A stretch of 64,000 nucleotides of DNA, taken from NCBI RefSeq assembly GCF_000696575.1, contig NZ_JMSQ01000016.1, positions 26,670 through 90,669 of the forward strand. The letters run 5' to 3'. Within the stretch, counting starts at the first letter, position 1, and each line of letters begins with the position of its first letter. The position numbers were made by a program, and so were the translations under genes. Shown here piece by piece: positions 28,867-41,181 of this stretch. Source of the DNA: Siccibacter colletis. Lineage in GTDB: Bacteria; Pseudomonadota; Gammaproteobacteria; Enterobacterales; Enterobacteriaceae. The notes beneath the pieces are model-generated. The model saw only the letters and a list, made by a program, of their open reading frames with translations, was not told the origin of the DNA and did not search any database.

Positions 28867-28895
28867 ATACTACGGACTTCGTGCCCAGCTGTCTA
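28867..28895 (-). promoter_or_regulatory. Promoter of the tRNA operon
   Basis: On the minus strand a -35 TAGACA (28890-28895) and a -10 TAGTAT (28867-28872) are 17 bp apart. A GC-rich discriminator (CCCCCTCCGC) follows, typical of stringently controlled stable-RNA promoters. Confidence 0.75.
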
Positions 28896-28904
28896 GTGCT
28901 TTTT

Positions 28905-28942
28905 TGAAGAAAATGCGCGTTTGGTTATGCTTTGCGCATTTT
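28905..28942 (-). terminator. Probable terminator of yifK
   Basis: AAAATGCGC / GCGCATTTT (28910-28918 with 28934-28942) forms a 9-bp stem on the minus strand, followed by TTCTTC and T-rich sequence. It begins six bases after the yifK stop. Confidence 0.65.
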
Positions 28943-28947
28943 GCTTC

Positions 28948-30333
28948 TTATCCGTCCGCTTTCGTCGTAATTACATGGCGATGTAAACCAAATAACTTAT
29001 ACGCCATGCTGACCGCCGCCATAAAGATGGCCCCGACAATCAGTGACATACGCGTATCTTCGTTCAACCCCATACCGACCAAAACGCAGATCAGGAACGC
29101 CATCGTCAGCCAGTTTGCCCACGGGAACAAAATAGAGCGGAACGGATGTGATGCAATCGCCTCGCGGTGCGTTTTGCGGAAACGCAGCTGGCTAATCAGG
29201 ATCACAAACCACGGCACCATACCCGGCAGCACGCTGGCGCTGTAGACGTAAACAAATACGCGCTGCGGGTTCGGAATAATGTAGTTCAGGCAGGAGCCAA
29301 TCAGCAGGATCGCGATCGACAGCGCGACCCCGGCAACCGGGATACCGTTGCGCGACACTTTCCCCATCGCCGCTGGCAGCTGGCGGTTTTTCGCCAGCGC
29401 GTAGAGCATGCGGCCGCAGCTGTACATTCCGCTGTTGCATCCGGACAGCGCGGCAGTCAGTACCACAAAGTTGATGATGCCCGCCGCAGCAACAATACCG
29501 ATTCGGGAGAACGTCAGCACGAACGGGCTGCCGGTGGTGCCAATCTCATTCCACGGGAACAGCGTCACGATGACGAAAATCGCACCGACGTAGAAGATCA
29601 GAATACGCCATAGTACCTTGCTGACCGCGCTGCGCAGGGTAACCTGCGGATTCTTCGCTTCGCCAGCGGTGATGCCGATAAGCTCCACGCCCTGATACGA
29701 GGCGACGACAATACAGAGCGCCGTCAGGAAGCCTTTCCAGCCACCCGCAAAGAACCCACCGTGCTCTGTCAGGTTACCTAAGCCGGTCGGTTGACCGCCG
29801 ATACCGAAGCCAAAAAAGATAACGCCGAGGCCGATAACGATCATCACGATAATGGTGGTGACTTTGATCATCGCAAACCAGAATTCGATTTCGCCGTAAA
29901 GACGCACCGCCGCCAGGTTTGCCAGCGCCACCAGCCCTACCGCGATAATCGCCGGTATCCACTGCGGTAGTTCCGGGAACCAGTACTGGGCATATAGCCC
30001 GATGGCGGTAATCTCCGAGATGCCGACCGCCATCCACATAAACCAGTAGGACCAGGCGGTGAGATAGCCGAAGAACGGGCTCATATAGCGATGCGCATAC
30101 ACGGCGAATGAACCGGTGACCGGCTCAAGGAACAGCATCTCGCCCATAGAACGCATAATAAAGAAGACAAACAGGCCGGCGATGATATAGGCCAGCAGCA
30201 CCGATGGCCCCGCCCATTTCAGGGTGCTTGCCGCGCCCATAAATAACCCGACCCCGATGGTGCCGCCCAGCGCGATCAGTTCGATATGTCGAGCTTCCAG
30301 CCCACGCTGTAGCTCCGCTTTTTGTTCCGCCAT
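28948..30333 (-). CDS. yifK: Amino-acid permease YifK (ThrP)
   Basis: An APC-family proton-coupled permease of 461 residues with about twelve membrane segments. The first contains the family signature [14 protein letters not shown], and the conserved [19 protein letters not shown] lies near residue 325. E. coli YifK, now also called ThrP, imports threonine and serine. The ATG at 30333 has AGAGGA before it and gives the E. coli length; the reading frame is open 21 codons further but without a start signal. Control by Lrp and GcvB is known in E. coli but cannot be confirmed here. Confidence 0.95.
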   Translation of the reverse strand: MAEQKAELQRGLEARHIELIALGGTIGVGLFMGAASTLKWAGPSVLLAYIIAGLFVFFIMRSMGEMLFLEPVTGSFAVYAHRYMSPFFGYLTAWSYWFMWMAVGISEITAIGLYAQYWFPELPQWIPAIIAVGLVALANLAAVRLYGEIEFWFAMIKVTTIIVMIVIGLGVIFFGFGIGGQPTGLGNLTEHGGFFAGGWKGFLTALCIVVASYQGVELIGITAGEAKNPQVTLRSAVSKVLWRILIFYVGAIFVIVTLFPWNEIGTTGSPFVLTFSRIGIVAAAGIINFVVLTAALSGCNSGMYSCGRMLYALAKNRQLPAAMGKVSRNGIPVAGVALSIAILLIGSCLNYIIPNPQRVFVYVYSASVLPGMVPWFVILISQLRFRKTHREAIASHPFRSILFPWANWLTMAFLICVLVGMGLNEDTRMSLIVGAIFMAAVSMAYKLFGLHRHVITTKADG

Positions 30334-30600
30334 AAATCCTCTGTTGTGTTTGCTGCTTGCTCCGGCTTTACCGGTTATTTTGATGGTCGTTGCCATAGCT
30401 CAATAACAGGCCATGCTGCGCCGCAATAGTTTACGGGCGCACAAAATCACCACGGCAGTGCGTTGAGTGTGCCGAATGGTTTCGCAAAACGGAGGAAATG
30501 GCAAATAAAGCGTTATAAAAAGGCGCTGGCGGTACAAAAAAGCAGCGGGAGGCAGGATAAGCAGCGCGGTTGGCGCGCGCTGCCCAGGGTTTTTCGCTGA
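30334..30600. promoter_or_regulatory. wecG-yifK intergenic region
   Basis: About 267 bp hold the yifK promoter and leader. A stem GCAGCGCG/CGCGCTGC (30561-30568 with 30576-30583) lies just after the wecG stop but lacks an adjacent T tract. No ORF with a ribosome site is seen. Confidence 0.4.
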
Positions 30601-31341
30601 TTACAGGCGCCCGGTGTAGTGCCAGGCGAGATAGCGCAGCAGCTTGATCTGGCGCTTGATACGGCTCGGCTGAGACAGCAGCCGGTAAAGCCACTCCAGG
30701 CCGAGGTTCTGCCACACTTTCGGCGCGCGCTTAACGTGCCCGGTAAATACATCGTAGGTACCGCCCACGCCCATATAAAGCGCGTTGGGATGTACCAGAC
30801 GGCAGTCGCGCATCAGCAACTCCTGGCGCGGCGACCCCATTGCTACCGTCACGATCTGCGCCCCGCTGTCGCGGATACGTGCAAACAGCGCGTCGCGCTC
30901 GTCGGCAGCGAAATAGCCGTCCTGGGTATCAACGATATTAACGTTCCACTGGCGGCGCAGCTTATCGACGGTTTCTGCCAACACTTCCGGCTTGCCGCCC
31001 ACCAGAAACACCGGCGTTCCCTCTTTGCCGGCGCGTTCCATCAGGGCTTCCCACAGATCGGCTCCCGCCACGCGTGACACCTGCGCCTCGGGGTTTTTCT
31101 TGCGAATAGAGCGCACGACGCTGATGCCATCGGCATACTTAAACTCCGCCGCCTCAATCAGCGCCCTTACCTGCGCGTCATGTTCCACCGCCAGCATCTT
31201 TTCCGCATTAATCGCGATAAGCGTACCGCTTCTGAGCGAACCGCCTGAATAGAGGTAATCGAGCGCATGCTGCATGTTGCGCCAGCCCAGCAAATTAAGG
31301 CCGCGCAGCGCATAAACCGGCGCGGTAACCTGTTGTGTCAT
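30601..31341 (-). CDS. wecG: UDP-ManNAcA transferase (ECA lipid II synthase)
   Basis: WecG adds N-acetyl-D-mannosaminuronic acid to lipid I to make ECA lipid II. The 246 residues equal the E. coli length, and this WecG/TagA/CpsF family member shows the signature [19 protein letters not shown] near residue 190. It is the last gene of the ECA operon; about 270 bp with no gene, including a GC-rich hairpin at 30561-30583, separate it from yifK. Confidence 0.96.
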   Translation of the reverse strand: MTQQVTAPVYALRGLNLLGWRNMQHALDYLYSGGSLRSGTLIAINAEKMLAVEHDAQVRALIEAAEFKYADGISVVRSIRKKNPEAQVSRVAGADLWEALMERAGKEGTPVFLVGGKPEVLAETVDKLRRQWNVNIVDTQDGYFAADERDALFARIRDSGAQIVTVAMGSPRQELLMRDCRLVHPNALYMGVGGTYDVFTGHVKRAPKVWQNLGLEWLYRLLSQPSRIKRQIKLLRYLAWHYTGRL

Positions 31342-31351
31342 GTATATCCCT

Positions 31352-32713
31352 TCAGGCGTTTTGCGTTTGTGAAAGTTGCCCGGCCGCTTTTGCGCGCCGC
31401 GAATGGACCAGCCCGGCGGTGTCGAGCAGCCAGTACAGCAGCTTGGCCAGCATCAGGCAGGCACCGAATACCAGCATAAAGAACACCACTCTGGAGACGA
31501 ACGAGTCGAGTCCTTCACGCGCCAGCACAATCATGTTGAAGATGGCACCAAAGCAGAAACTGTGCAGGATCGCCGCCTTGTAGCGATTTGGCTCTGCAAT
31601 GCCCCTGACGTAAAGCCAGTCGAACCATTTAATAATCAGCCCCACCGCCACCGCACCCAGCGGAATAAACCAGACGCCGCCCATCACCACCAGCGACCCG
31701 ATAAGCGTTGGTGAGATCGCAAGGCCAGAGTGGTTGTTCAGCACTTCCCAGGTAAAGTAGTTGGCGGTGTTGAGCACCAGGTTAGGCCGGTCCGGCCAGA
31801 CCCAGCTCGGGATAAACACGTAAAAATCACGGGCGATGGGCGCCAGCCCCTGGAAGTCGATTTTGTCGTAGTTATTGAGCAGCAGCGCCAGGTTTTCCCA
31901 CGGCGAGAAGGTGTCACGCGTCAAATACAGGAAGGTGTAAAACGCTTCGTCGCCGCGCACGTCAAGGCCATAGCGTTTCAGCGCCAGCCAGAACATCCCG
32001 ACAATGCCGAACACGCCCGCCGCTACCAGCATCCACAGCGAGATCCAGCCGCGAATAATGCCGATAAACAGGAAGATGGCGAAGGCAATAATGATGTTGG
32101 CGCGCGTCCCGCCGACAATCATGTAGGTCAACAGGCCAAACGCCACGGTACTGACCAGGAAGAAAATCCAGCTGCGCGAGTCCTGCTTCAGGAAATAAAC
32201 CACCAGCATCGCCGGAATAAAGAAGTAGAAGAAGCGCTTAAGGGCTACGCCGGAGACGTCGCTGGAAAATATCTGGCTGTACGAGTGCAGGCGGAACAGC
32301 AGAAAGCCGTTGTGCATAAAGAAAATGCCGACGCTGACCAGCGCCACCGTGGCCAACATCACCCAAGTGAGATGGGTTTCGACCCGGTTCATGGTGAACA
32401 GGGGTTTGCGCACGCCGCCAGACGAGGCTGCCCGCAACCGGGTTTTGTAGGTGACGTAATAGATAGCATAGAAGCAGGTGGCAGCCAGCAGCGCCTGCAT
32501 CAGCACCTCGGCGGGTATCACCGCGACGTCAAAGCGGAACACCAGAATGCTGGTTAGCGGGAACCCAAAGAAGAAGGTCAGCAAAAACAGCAGCGAGAAA
32601 AAGACGTTGAAGTTAAAGCGCACGCGGCGGAACTCAAACCACGTCTGCGCGCCGATAAACAGCGAGGCCAGCAGCCAGATCAGGAACAGCCCACTAAATT
32701 GCAACAGACTCAT
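31352..32713 (-). CDS. wzyE: ECA polymerase
   Basis: WzyE joins ECA trisaccharide repeats at the periplasmic face of the inner membrane. The 453-residue protein has about eleven hydrophobic segments and the conserved [19 protein letters not shown] and [14 protein letters not shown] regions. Its start overlaps the wecF stop by ATGA. It is three residues longer than the E. coli protein, the difference being at the C-terminus. Confidence 0.96.
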   Translation of the reverse strand: MSLLQFSGLFLIWLLASLFIGAQTWFEFRRVRFNFNVFFSLLFLLTFFFGFPLTSILVFRFDVAVIPAEVLMQALLAATCFYAIYYVTYKTRLRAASSGGVRKPLFTMNRVETHLTWVMLATVALVSVGIFFMHNGFLLFRLHSYSQIFSSDVSGVALKRFFYFFIPAMLVVYFLKQDSRSWIFFLVSTVAFGLLTYMIVGGTRANIIIAFAIFLFIGIIRGWISLWMLVAAGVFGIVGMFWLALKRYGLDVRGDEAFYTFLYLTRDTFSPWENLALLLNNYDKIDFQGLAPIARDFYVFIPSWVWPDRPNLVLNTANYFTWEVLNNHSGLAISPTLIGSLVVMGGVWFIPLGAVAVGLIIKWFDWLYVRGIAEPNRYKAAILHSFCFGAIFNMIVLAREGLDSFVSRVVFFMLVFGACLMLAKLLYWLLDTAGLVHSRRAKAAGQLSQTQNA

Positions 32714-33789
32714 GCTTGCTCTCCTGCCGCGATACGCAGTGCCGCGTCCCAGCCGGTCAGATAGTTGGGTTTGAAGAAGGCAATCTGGCTGACGTCCACC
32801 TCGCGCAGCTGGCGCTGGGCTTCTTTCACTACTGCCTCTGACAGCGCATCACCGGTAAACAGCACCGGAATATGCTGCTCGACCATATCCTGCCAGAACG
32901 GGTTCTTACGGCTCAGCACGCAGGGCACGCCTGCCTGAATCAGCAGACACAGGGTGCCGATCCCTTGCTGACGGGCAAAAATGAAATACCCGAGATCGCA
33001 ACGGCGCAGCAGTGTCAGATAGTCGTTAAATTCCAGCTTATCGCGAAGGATCTGTAAACGCTCACCGCTGAACAGCGCCCGCCCGGCCTGCTCGACCTCG
33101 TTAATATAAGCCTCGTTCCCGGTGGGATAGCCCATCGGCACCACCACGTTGACGCTGTCGCCAAACTGCTGATGCACTGCACGCAGAGCGGCAATGTGCT
33201 CATTGCTGCGATCCCCGGAGTTGCCGACCAGCACGGTCAGCGGGCCGTTCTCCGGGCGTGGTTGAGCGACCCCGTTTAACGTTGGGTCCATGCGCGTCGG
33301 GAAATAGAGCAGCGACCCCGGCACCTGCGGGTGGCGCTGCGCAAACCACGCCAGGTCGCCGCGGGTGGCAAAGACATGGCCGATTCGCCCCTGAGCGAGG
33401 CGACGCAGATGGTAGAACAGACGAAACTTCAGGCTGCGGGAAACTTCATACAGATCGGCTCCCCAGATATGCCAGCTTACCTGCGCAGGCTTCAGCCCGC
33501 CGGTAAGCAAGGCGATCCACAGCGTGGTATTGAACTGACCGTGGAAGAAAAAGCGCTGCGCGCGATCGGCACGCGCCAGGGCGATAACCGCCTGGGCCAG
33601 CGCTTTTTTGTTCGCATAGCGCTGCACGTTGAGCGCCGGGAAAGCGTTGTCGAAGCCGGGATCGGTAGAAACAACCATAAATTCACGCGCGTGCGCGCCG
33701 CTGGCCGCCAGTTCATCATTGAAGAACCGGAGCACGGTCTGGTTGTGGTGTGGGATATCCGATCCCAGAATGTGAATCAGTGCAGTCAT
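32710..33789 (-). CDS. wecF: Fuc4NAc transferase (ECA lipid III synthase)
   Basis: WecF transfers 4-acetamido-4,6-dideoxy-D-galactose from its dTDP sugar to lipid II, completing the ECA trisaccharide. The 359 residues match family length, with [19 protein letters not shown] near residue 105. It overlaps both neighbours by ATGA. Confidence 0.95.
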   Translation of the reverse strand: MTALIHILGSDIPHHNQTVLRFFNDELAASGAHAREFMVVSTDPGFDNAFPALNVQRYANKKALAQAVIALARADRAQRFFFHGQFNTTLWIALLTGGLKPAQVSWHIWGADLYEVSRSLKFRLFYHLRRLAQGRIGHVFATRGDLAWFAQRHPQVPGSLLYFPTRMDPTLNGVAQPRPENGPLTVLVGNSGDRSNEHIAALRAVHQQFGDSVNVVVPMGYPTGNEAYINEVEQAGRALFSGERLQILRDKLEFNDYLTLLRRCDLGYFIFARQQGIGTLCLLIQAGVPCVLSRKNPFWQDMVEQHIPVLFTGDALSEAVVKEAQRQLREVDVSQIAFFKPNYLTGWDAALRIAAGEQA

Positions 33790-35036
33790 GCCCGTCTACG
33801 CCAGAGTAAAAACACGCCACAGCAAAGGGCGAAATAGATAATGTAAGTTGCCATATAGGCCTGTGCTGCGCCCTGCGCGCCGTGCATCGGGATCAGGTAA
33901 TACGCAAATCCGGAAAGCAGCGCGAACTGGGTAATTTCGGCCAGCACATAGAAACGCAACGATGCCTTCGCAATCACCAGATACCCGAAGACGTAAGCGC
34001 CCACTTTAAGCACATCTCCCACCAGCTGCCAGGCGAAAAGGTCGCGCATGGCGGTAAACTTTTCGGAGAACAGCAGCCAGATGGCGACATCACGCAGCAG
34101 CCAGACGGCGAAGCTTGCCGCCGCAACCGCAGGCAGAACGAATTTTAATGATTTTACCAGCTCGCGGCTGATATCTGTCTTGTCCTGCAAACGCGACAGG
34201 GTTGGCAGCAGATACACGGTGAACGACGCGGTAATAAACTGCAGGTAAGCATCAGAAATGCTGCTGACTCCCTGCCAGATCCCGACGTCATCCCAGCTGT
34301 AATGCGCCGCCAGCTGATTACGCATCATGATGTAGGCCACCGGCATGGTGATCGCCGTAATCAGCGCCATCAGCGTGAATTTACCGAGGTGCGCCGCCAG
34401 TTCGCTGTTCCAGGAAGGTATGAGAAAACTCAGCGGCACGCGCCCACGCTTTATTAACACCGCCATCGCCGGCAGAACCACCAGCGCCGGTACCAGCGCC
34501 AGGCCAAGTAGCGCGCCCTGATAACCGCCCAGTCGGTAGCAAATGTAGTAAGCGATTACCCCGATAATGCTGCCAGAGATAAGCGCAAACGCGTTACCGG
34601 ACGCATCACGAAATCCCTTGATAATCGCCAGCACCAGGTTCGCCCAGGCAATGCCCATCTGCACCAGCGCCACCAGACGCACCAGCCCCTGATAATCATC
34701 GTGACCGAACAGCGCCACGCTGATGGGTTGCGCAGCCAGCAGAAAAATAGCGGCCAGCAGCGTGGAGAAGCCCAGCACCATCGCACTGGAGGTACCGAGC
34801 GCCCGACGCAGCGCGTCAGGAGTATCATGATGCTCCGCCACTAGCCTGGTCACGCCGTTGAAAATACCTGCCCCGGCCAGTACGCCGAGCACCGTCACCA
34901 GCTGGCGAAAGTTGCCCGCCTGGCCGACACCCGATGGCCCAAATGATACCGCCAGCAGCTTAACTACCAGTAAACCGGCCGCAATTTTTACCAGCGTGGA
35001 CGCGGCGGTCCACACCGATGCCTTCGCCAGCGACAT
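33786..35036 (-). CDS. wzxE: ECA lipid III flippase
   Basis: WzxE moves the undecaprenyl-pyrophosphate trisaccharide across the inner membrane. The 416-residue polysaccharide-exporter (MATE-like) protein has about twelve hydrophobic segments and starts with the conserved [17 protein letters not shown]. It follows wecE with a one-base gap. Confidence 0.96.
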   Translation of the reverse strand: MSLAKASVWTAASTLVKIAAGLLVVKLLAVSFGPSGVGQAGNFRQLVTVLGVLAGAGIFNGVTRLVAEHHDTPDALRRALGTSSAMVLGFSTLLAAIFLLAAQPISVALFGHDDYQGLVRLVALVQMGIAWANLVLAIIKGFRDASGNAFALISGSIIGVIAYYICYRLGGYQGALLGLALVPALVVLPAMAVLIKRGRVPLSFLIPSWNSELAAHLGKFTLMALITAITMPVAYIMMRNQLAAHYSWDDVGIWQGVSSISDAYLQFITASFTVYLLPTLSRLQDKTDISRELVKSLKFVLPAVAAASFAVWLLRDVAIWLLFSEKFTAMRDLFAWQLVGDVLKVGAYVFGYLVIAKASLRFYVLAEITQFALLSGFAYYLIPMHGAQGAAQAYMATYIIYFALCCGVFLLWRRRA

Positions 35037-35037
35037 A

Positions 35038-36168
35038 TCAGGCGAAGTAGTTCAGGATGGTATTGATCACGGTACGCTGATCCACCGTTGCCAGATTGTA
35101 GAACAGCGGCAGACGTACCAGACGCTCGCTTTCGCGGGTGGTAAAGCGATCTTCGCCGTGGAACTCGCCAAACTTCTCACCGGCCGGGCAGCTGTGCAGC
35201 GGAATGTAATGGAATACCGCCATGATCTCGGCTTCTTTCAGCCAGGCGATAAAGTTGGAGCGATCTTCCACGTCGCGCAGCTTGATGTAAAACATGTGCG
35301 CATTTTGCTGGCAGTCAACGGGAATCGACGGCAGCTCGATACGCCCTGCTTTCGCAAGGGGCGTCAGCGCGTCGTAGTAGGTGTGCCATAGCGACAGACG
35401 CTGCGCGTTGATACGGTCAGCGGCTTCCAGCTGCGCCCAGAGATAGGCAGCCTGCAGATCGGACATCAAATAGCTGGAACCGATATCGCGCCAGGTATAT
35501 TTGTCTACCTGGCCGCGGAAGAACTGGCTGCGGTTTGTCCCCTTCTCACGCACGATCTCCGCACGCTCCACCAGCGATCGATCGTTGATAAGGGTGGCTC
35601 CCCCTTCCCCGCCCGCGGTGTAGTTCTTGGTTTCATGGAAGCTGAAGCAGCCGATGTGCCCGATAGTACCCAGCGCACGGCCTTTATAAGTAGACATCAC
35701 GCCCTGCGCCGCATCTTCCACCACGAACAGATTATGCTGTTTTGCAATCGCCATAATGGTGTCCATTTCACAGGCGACGCCCGCGTAGTGGACCGGGACA
35801 ATAGCGCGGGTTTTCTCGGTGATGGCCGCTTCAATCCGGGTTTCATCGATGTTCATGGTGTCCGGGCGTACATCAACGAAAACAATCTTCGCGCCGCGCA
35901 GCACAAAGGCGTTGGCAGTCGATACAAAGGTGTAGCTCGGCATGATCACTTCGTCACCCGGCTGGATATCCAGCAGGATTGCCGCCATCTCCAGCGAGGC
36001 GGTGCAGGACGGCGTCAGTAATACTTTGGCGCTGCCGAAACGCTGCTCCATCCACTGCTGGCAGCGGCGGGTAAAGCCACCATCACCGCACAGCTTGCCG
36101 CTGCCCATGGCGGAGTGCATATAGTCAACTTCGGTACCGACAACCGGTGGCGCGTTAAAAGGGATCAT
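35038..36168 (-). CDS. wecE: dTDP-4-amino-4,6-dideoxygalactose transaminase
   Basis: WecE aminates dTDP-4-keto-6-deoxyglucose with glutamate and PLP. From the ATG at 36168 (MIPFNAPPVVG) it has 376 residues, as in E. coli; 15 more open codons upstream lack a start signal. This DegT/DnrJ/EryC1 enzyme carries its PLP lysine in SFHETKNYTAGGEGG near residue 181. It lies four bases after wecD. Confidence 0.97.
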   Translation of the reverse strand: MIPFNAPPVVGTEVDYMHSAMGSGKLCGDGGFTRRCQQWMEQRFGSAKVLLTPSCTASLEMAAILLDIQPGDEVIMPSYTFVSTANAFVLRGAKIVFVDVRPDTMNIDETRIEAAITEKTRAIVPVHYAGVACEMDTIMAIAKQHNLFVVEDAAQGVMSTYKGRALGTIGHIGCFSFHETKNYTAGGEGGATLINDRSLVERAEIVREKGTNRSQFFRGQVDKYTWRDIGSSYLMSDLQAAYLWAQLEAADRINAQRLSLWHTYYDALTPLAKAGRIELPSIPVDCQQNAHMFYIKLRDVEDRSNFIAWLKEAEIMAVFHYIPLHSCPAGEKFGEFHGEDRFTTRESERLVRLPLFYNLATVDQRTVINTILNYFA

Positions 36169-36172
36169 GTTT

Positions 36173-36850
36173 TCACCTGTATAACCAGTAAGCGGTGCTC
36201 TCAATCGTGGCACCGCTTTGAATATAACGTCGCAACGCGGCGGTATTTCCCGCCTGGGTCGCTACCCGCAGCGTGCTGATAGCGCGCTGTTCACACCAGT
36301 GGCGCGCCGCCAGCATCAGCGTCTCTCCTGCGCCGCGCCCTGCCAGCAGCCCGATACGCGCTTCCTGCTCATTCAACTGACGCATCGACACAAAACCGCG
36401 GATGCTGCCATCGTTGGCACGCGCCACCAGGCATTGATTGTCAAACTGCCCGCGCACCGCATTCTCAATCCACTGCGCGTAAAAACGCCCGCTGGCGTCT
36501 GGCGCATACCAGGGCGCGCGGAACCGGCTTTGAGCAAACACCGTAGCCGCCTGCTGGCGCAGCGCCGGGATATCAGCCTCCAGTGCGATATCAAGCCCCG
36601 GATCGGGCGTAGCCACGCCAACCGGCAGCACGAGATCGACATCCCCTTCCACCAGCTGAAAACCAAGCTGCTGCAGGCCATCCAGCCAGTCAGTACGCGA
36701 GGCGGGCACTTTAGCCTGCACGCGCTGAAACTGCGCTAATTCCGCCACGCTTAACGGCGTTGCGGAATCAGAGAAACGGACAATACCGCTGTGAATATTA
36801 AAAAAGCGGTTTTCCCACTCCAGGGATTCAATACTGGCGAGGACGGGCAC
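36173..36850 (-). CDS. wecD: dTDP-fucosamine acetyltransferase
   Basis: WecD acetylates dTDP-4-amino-4,6-dideoxygalactose to dTDP-Fuc4NAc using acetyl-CoA. A GNAT fold is indicated by [15 protein letters not shown] and the [19 protein letters not shown] end. I choose the GTG at 36850 (225 residues, [14 protein letters not shown]) because AAGGAG stands seven bases upstream and it aligns with the E. coli start; an ATG at 36877 is the alternative. The gene starts inside rffH, overlapping it by 23 bp. Confidence 0.9.
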   Translation of the reverse strand: MPVLASIESLEWENRFFNIHSGIVRFSDSATPLSVAELAQFQRVQAKVPASRTDWLDGLQQLGFQLVEGDVDLVLPVGVATPDPGLDIALEADIPALRQQAATVFAQSRFRAPWYAPDASGRFYAQWIENAVRGQFDNQCLVARANDGSIRGFVSMRQLNEQEARIGLLAGRGAGETLMLAARHWCEQRAISTLRVATQAGNTAALRRYIQSGATIESTAYWLYR

Positions 36851-37709
36851 GCAGCAGCTCCTTGAGATAGGCGCCATAGCTGGTTTTGCTGAGCGCGTCG
36901 CTGGCCTGCATCACCTGCTCGTCGCTCAGCCAGCCGTTACGCCAGGCAATCTCTTCGAGACAGGCAATTTTAAAGCCCTGGCGTTTTTCAACGGTCTGCA
37001 CAAACTGGCTGGCTTCGATCAGGCTGTCGTGGGTGCCAGTATCAAGCCAGGCAAACCCACGGCCGAGCAGCTCAACGGTCAGCTTGCCATCGTCGAGGTA
37101 CATCTGATTAATGGCGGTAATTTCCAGCTCGCCACGGGCTGAAGGCTTCACGCGCTTCGCGTACTCCACCACATTACCGTCATAGAAATAGAGGCCAGTC
37201 ACCGCCCAGTTAGACTTTGGCTGCGTTGGCTTCTCTTCCAGCGAGATGGCCTGGAAGTTGTCGTTGAACTCCACCACACCGAAGCGCTCCGGATCCATCA
37301 CCTGGTAACCAAACACCGTTGCCCCTTCCAGACGAGATGCGACATGGCGCAGTTTCGGACTGAAAGATTGACCAAAAAAGATGTTATCGCCCAGCACCAG
37401 GCAGGACGGTTCGCCCGCCAGAAACGCTTCGCCAATAATAAAGGCCTGCGCCAGCCCATCCGGACTGGGCTGCTCGGCGTAGTGCAACTCAATGCCAAAT
37501 GCCGAGCCGTCGCCGAGCAGACGCTGGTAGGAACTTTTGTCTTCCGGCGTAGTGATAATCAGGATTTCACGAATGCCTGCCAGCATCAGTACCGACAGCG
37601 GATAGTAGATCATCGGCTTGTCGTAGATGGGCAGCAGCTGCTTAGACACCCCACGGGTAATGGGATGTAAGCGGGTACCGGATCCGCCCGCCAGGATAAT
37701 ACCTTTCAT
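36828..37709 (-). CDS. rffH: Glucose-1-phosphate thymidylyltransferase
   Basis: RffH makes dTDP-glucose from dTTP and glucose-1-phosphate. The 293 residues include the nucleotide-binding loop [11 protein letters not shown] (6-16), KPMIYYPLS, and LGDNIFFG near residue 108. It is a paralogue of RmlA, here serving ECA. AAGGAG precedes the ATG. Confidence 0.97.
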   Translation of the reverse strand: MKGIILAGGSGTRLHPITRGVSKQLLPIYDKPMIYYPLSVLMLAGIREILIITTPEDKSSYQRLLGDGSAFGIELHYAEQPSPDGLAQAFIIGEAFLAGEPSCLVLGDNIFFGQSFSPKLRHVASRLEGATVFGYQVMDPERFGVVEFNDNFQAISLEEKPTQPKSNWAVTGLYFYDGNVVEYAKRVKPSARGELEITAINQMYLDDGKLTVELLGRGFAWLDTGTHDSLIEASQFVQTVEKRQGFKIACLEEIAWRNGWLSDEQVMQASDALSKTSYGAYLKELLRARPRQY

Positions 37710-37727
37710 ACGCGTCTCCTTCGGGTA

Positions 37728-38795
37728 TCAGCCCTTCAGACCAAGGCGCTCGCCCTGATAGCTGCCATCCAGCACCTGTTTCCACCAGGCTTCATTATTG
37801 AGGTACCACTGCACGGTTTTACGCAATCCGCTCTCGAAGGTTTCCGCCGGGCGCCAGCCCAGTTCGCGTTCGATTTTGGAGGCATCAATGGCGTAGCGCA
37901 GATCGTGGCCCGGACGGTCGGTAACGAAGGTCACCAGATCGCGATAGTGCGCCACGCCAGCCGGCTTCTGCGGCACCAGCTCTTCGAGCAGATCGCAGAG
38001 CGTCATCACCACATCGAGATTTTTCTGCTCGTTATGGCCGCCGATGTTGTAGGTTTCACCGCACTTCCCTTCGGTGGCCACCAGATACAGCGCACGGGCA
38101 TGATCCTCTACGTAGAGCCAGTCACGGATTTGCTGGCCGTTGCCATAGACCGGCAGCGGCTTCCCGGAAAGCGCATTGAGAATCATCAGCGGAATAAGTT
38201 TTTCCGGGAAATGATATGGCCCATAGTTATTGGAGCAGTTGGTAACCAGCGTCGGCAGACCGTAGGTACGCAGCCAGGCGCGCACCAGATGGTCACTCCC
38301 GGCTTTCGAAGCCGAGTAAGGACTGCTTGGCGCATACGGCGTGGTTTCGGTAAAGAAGTCATCCGTGCCGTGCAGATCGCCAAATACCTCGTCGGTAGAG
38401 ATGTGGTGGAAGCGGAAAGCGGATTTTTTCTCTGCTTCAAGCGCGTTCCAGTACTGCCGTGCCGCTTCCAGCAGGGTATAAGTACCGACAATGTTGGTTT
38501 CGATGAACGCTGCCGGACCGTCAATAGAGCGATCCACATGGCTTTCCGCCGCCAGATGCATTACCACGTCTGGCTGATACCGGGTAAAGACGCTATCCAG
38601 CGCCGCCCGGTCACAGATATCTACCTGCTCAAAGGTGAAACGCTCGCTGTCGGATACCGGGGTCAATGAATTAAGGTTTCCGGCATAGGTGAGTTTATCC
38701 ACCACCACCGCGCGATCCTGGGTATTACTGATGATATGTCTGACGACCGCTGAGCCAATAAAGCCTGCGCCGCCAGTGACGAGTATCGTTCTCAA
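37728..38795 (-). CDS. rffG: dTDP-glucose 4,6-dehydratase
   Basis: RffG converts dTDP-glucose to dTDP-4-keto-6-deoxyglucose. The SDR fold has the NAD motif GGAGFIGSA near residue 8, and the [12 protein letters not shown] active-site tyrosine and lysine lie near residue 160. The start is probably TTG at 38795: it overlaps the wecC stop (TTGA), lies seven bases after AAGGAG and gives 355 residues as in E. coli. The ATG at 38801 lies only one base after the ribosome site. Confidence 0.9.
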   Translation of the reverse strand: MRTILVTGGAGFIGSAVVRHIISNTQDRAVVVDKLTYAGNLNSLTPVSDSERFTFEQVDICDRAALDSVFTRYQPDVVMHLAAESHVDRSIDGPAAFIETNIVGTYTLLEAARQYWNALEAEKKSAFRFHHISTDEVFGDLHGTDDFFTETTPYAPSSPYSASKAGSDHLVRAWLRTYGLPTLVTNCSNNYGPYHFPEKLIPLMILNALSGKPLPVYGNGQQIRDWLYVEDHARALYLVATEGKCGETYNIGGHNEQKNLDVVMTLCDLLEELVPQKPAGVAHYRDLVTFVTDRPGHDLRYAIDASKIERELGWRPAETFESGLRKTVQWYLNNEAWWKQVLDGSYQGERLGLKG

Positions 38796-40054
38796 CGCCA
38801 TACTCCTTTTGTGTCTACAATCCATTGCTGTTCGATACGTTCACCGCCGATCGCTTTAAACTGGCTGTGATCCACCAGCATTACCAGTACATCTGCTTGT
38901 TCAAGGGCTTCAGTCAGCTCCACCAGTTTGCTGGTGTCGGCGAGTTTAGCCGGAAGCTGATGAATATTCGGCTCGACCACCAGGGTTTCACCGCTGTGCC
39001 AGCTCGCAATGCGCTTTGCGATTTCCATCGCCGGGCTTTCACGTAGGTCATCAATATTGGGTTTAAATGCCAGGCCGAAACAGGCGATTTTCACTTCGCT
39101 GGCGCGTTTGCCGCTGGCCGTCAGGCAATCAGCAACCATCGCTTTCACCTGGTTAAGCACCCAGTGCGGTTTATGGTCGTTAACTTCACGCGCGGTACGG
39201 ATAAGGCGCGCCTGGTCCGGGTTCTGCGCCACTATGAACCACGGATCGACCGCGATACAGTGACCACCCACACCCGGGCCGGGCTGGAGAATATTAACGC
39301 GCGGATGACGGTTCGCCAGGCGAATCAGCTCCCAGACGTTAATCCCCTGATCGGCGCAGATGAGCGACAGCTCATTGGCGAAAGCGATGTTCACATCGCG
39401 GAAGCTGTTCTCAGTCAGTTTGCACATTTCGGCGGTACGTGAGTTGGTTACTACGCACTCGCCTTCAAGGAAAATGTTGTACAACTCACTGGCGCGCGCG
39501 GAGCAGACCGGGGTCATGCCACCGATCACGCGGTCGTTTTTGATCAGCTCAACCATGACCTGGCCCGGCAGCACGCGCTCCGGGCAGTAGGCCACGTTGA
39601 TATCAGCCGCTTCACCAGCCTGCTGCGGGAAGCTCAGATCGGTACGCAGCGCGGCAAGCCACTCTGCCATCTGTTCCGTGGCACCGACTGGCGAGGTGGA
39701 CTCCAGAATAACCAGCGCGCCCTTCTTCAGCACCGGCGCGATAGATTCCGCGGCAGATTTAACAAACGCCATGTCTGGTTCATGATCGCCCTTAAACGGC
39801 GTCGGAACGGCAATCAGGTAAGCATCAGCTTCTACGGGCTGGGTACTGGCGGTCAGGAAGCCACCTTCAACCGCAGTTTTAACAACCTTATCCAGGTCCG
39901 GTTCGACAATATGAATTTCACCACGGTTGATGGTGTCAACCGCATGCTGGTTGATATCAATGCCCACCACTTTCTTCTGACGCGACGCGAATGCTGCCGC
40001 GGTTGGCAGCCCGATGTACCCCAGGCCAATCACAGAGATGGTCGAAAAACTCAT
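38792..40054 (-). CDS. wecC: UDP-N-acetyl-D-mannosamine dehydrogenase
   Basis: WecC oxidises UDP-ManNAc to UDP-ManNAcA with NAD. The 420 residues show a Rossmann start ([16 protein letters not shown]), the central [17 protein letters not shown], and the substrate loop with [14 protein letters not shown] carrying the catalytic cysteine near residue 266. It overlaps wecB by ATGA and rffG by TTGA. Confidence 0.97.
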   Translation of the reverse strand: MSFSTISVIGLGYIGLPTAAAFASRQKKVVGIDINQHAVDTINRGEIHIVEPDLDKVVKTAVEGGFLTASTQPVEADAYLIAVPTPFKGDHEPDMAFVKSAAESIAPVLKKGALVILESTSPVGATEQMAEWLAALRTDLSFPQQAGEAADINVAYCPERVLPGQVMVELIKNDRVIGGMTPVCSARASELYNIFLEGECVVTNSRTAEMCKLTENSFRDVNIAFANELSLICADQGINVWELIRLANRHPRVNILQPGPGVGGHCIAVDPWFIVAQNPDQARLIRTAREVNDHKPHWVLNQVKAMVADCLTASGKRASEVKIACFGLAFKPNIDDLRESPAMEIAKRIASWHSGETLVVEPNIHQLPAKLADTSKLVELTEALEQADVLVMLVDHSQFKAIGGERIEQQWIVDTKGVWR

Positions 40055-41181
40055 AGCGTTACCCGATTATTTTTAAGTGCGTGCAAAATGCGTTCACAAG
40101 CCTGCCCGTCGCCATACGGATTATGGGCGTGGCTCATTGCCTGATATTCCTGTGGATCGCTGAGCAGTCGGTTTACCTCAGCGACAATGCGTGCGCTGTC
40201 GGTGCCTACCAGGCGTACCGTACCCGCTTTTACCGCTTCCGGACGTTCAGTGGTATCGCGCATTACCAGTACCGGTTTACCGAGCGATGGCGCTTCCTCC
40301 TGAATCCCGCCGGAGTCAGTGAGGATCAGCCAGGCATGATTCATCAACCAGACAAACGGCAGGTAATCCTGAGGCTCGATCAGGGTGACGTTATCGACGT
40401 GTCCAAGAATGCGGTTTACCGGCTCACTGACGTTGGGATTGAGGTGTACCGGATAAACAATCTGCACGTCGCTGTTATTCGCGGCCACTTCCGCCAGAGC
40501 ATGACAAATCTGCTCGAAGCCGCGGCCAAAGCTTTCGCGTCGATGTCCGGTCACAAGAATCAGTTTCTTGTCGCTGGACAGGAAGGGGTAGCGCTCGGCA
40601 AGCTGCGTTTTCAGCGAGTCGTCGGCCAGAACCCGGTTGCGCACCGCAATCAGGGCATCAATAACGGTATTGCCAGTAACGAAAATGTGTTTATCGGCGA
40701 CGTTCTCTTTGAGCAGGTTCTGCCGCGAATTTTCCGTGGGGGCAAAATGGTACATTGCCAGATGCCCGGTCAGCGTGCGGTTCGCCTCTTCAGGCCACGG
40801 CGAATAGAGATCGCCCGTACGCAGCCCGGCTTCGACGTGGCCCACCGGAATGCGTTGATAGAACGCGGCCAGGCTGGTAGCGATGGTGGTCGTGGTATCG
40901 CCATGGACCAGTACCACGTCCGGCTTAAACTCTTCCAGGATTGGTTTCAATCCTTCCAGGATGCGACAGGTAATTTCTGTCAGCCCCTGCCCAGGTTTCA
41001 TGATATTGAGGTCGTAGTCAGGCACGATAGAAAAAAGATGCAGTACCTGATCCAGCATCTCGCGATGCTGAGCAGTGACACAAACCCGGGCGTCGAAGAA
41101 CGCATCTTCAGCCAGAGCATGTACCAGCGGAGCCATTTTGATGGCTTCAGGGCGCGTGCCAAAAACGGTAAGTACTTTCAC
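40051..41181 (-). CDS. wecB: UDP-GlcNAc 2-epimerase
   Basis: WecB converts UDP-GlcNAc to UDP-ManNAc. The 376 residues begin [19 protein letters not shown], the family signature, and contain VHGDTTTT near residue 95 and [10 protein letters not shown] near 290. A 63-bp gap with a perfect hairpin (41203-41230) separates it from wzzE. Confidence 0.97.
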   Translation of the reverse strand: MKVLTVFGTRPEAIKMAPLVHALAEDAFFDARVCVTAQHREMLDQVLHLFSIVPDYDLNIMKPGQGLTEITCRILEGLKPILEEFKPDVVLVHGDTTTTIATSLAAFYQRIPVGHVEAGLRTGDLYSPWPEEANRTLTGHLAMYHFAPTENSRQNLLKENVADKHIFVTGNTVIDALIAVRNRVLADDSLKTQLAERYPFLSSDKKLILVTGHRRESFGRGFEQICHALAEVAANNSDVQIVYPVHLNPNVSEPVNRILGHVDNVTLIEPQDYLPFVWLMNHAWLILTDSGGIQEEAPSLGKPVLVMRDTTERPEAVKAGTVRLVGTDSARIVAEVNRLLSDPQEYQAMSHAHNPYGDGQACERILHALKNNRVTL

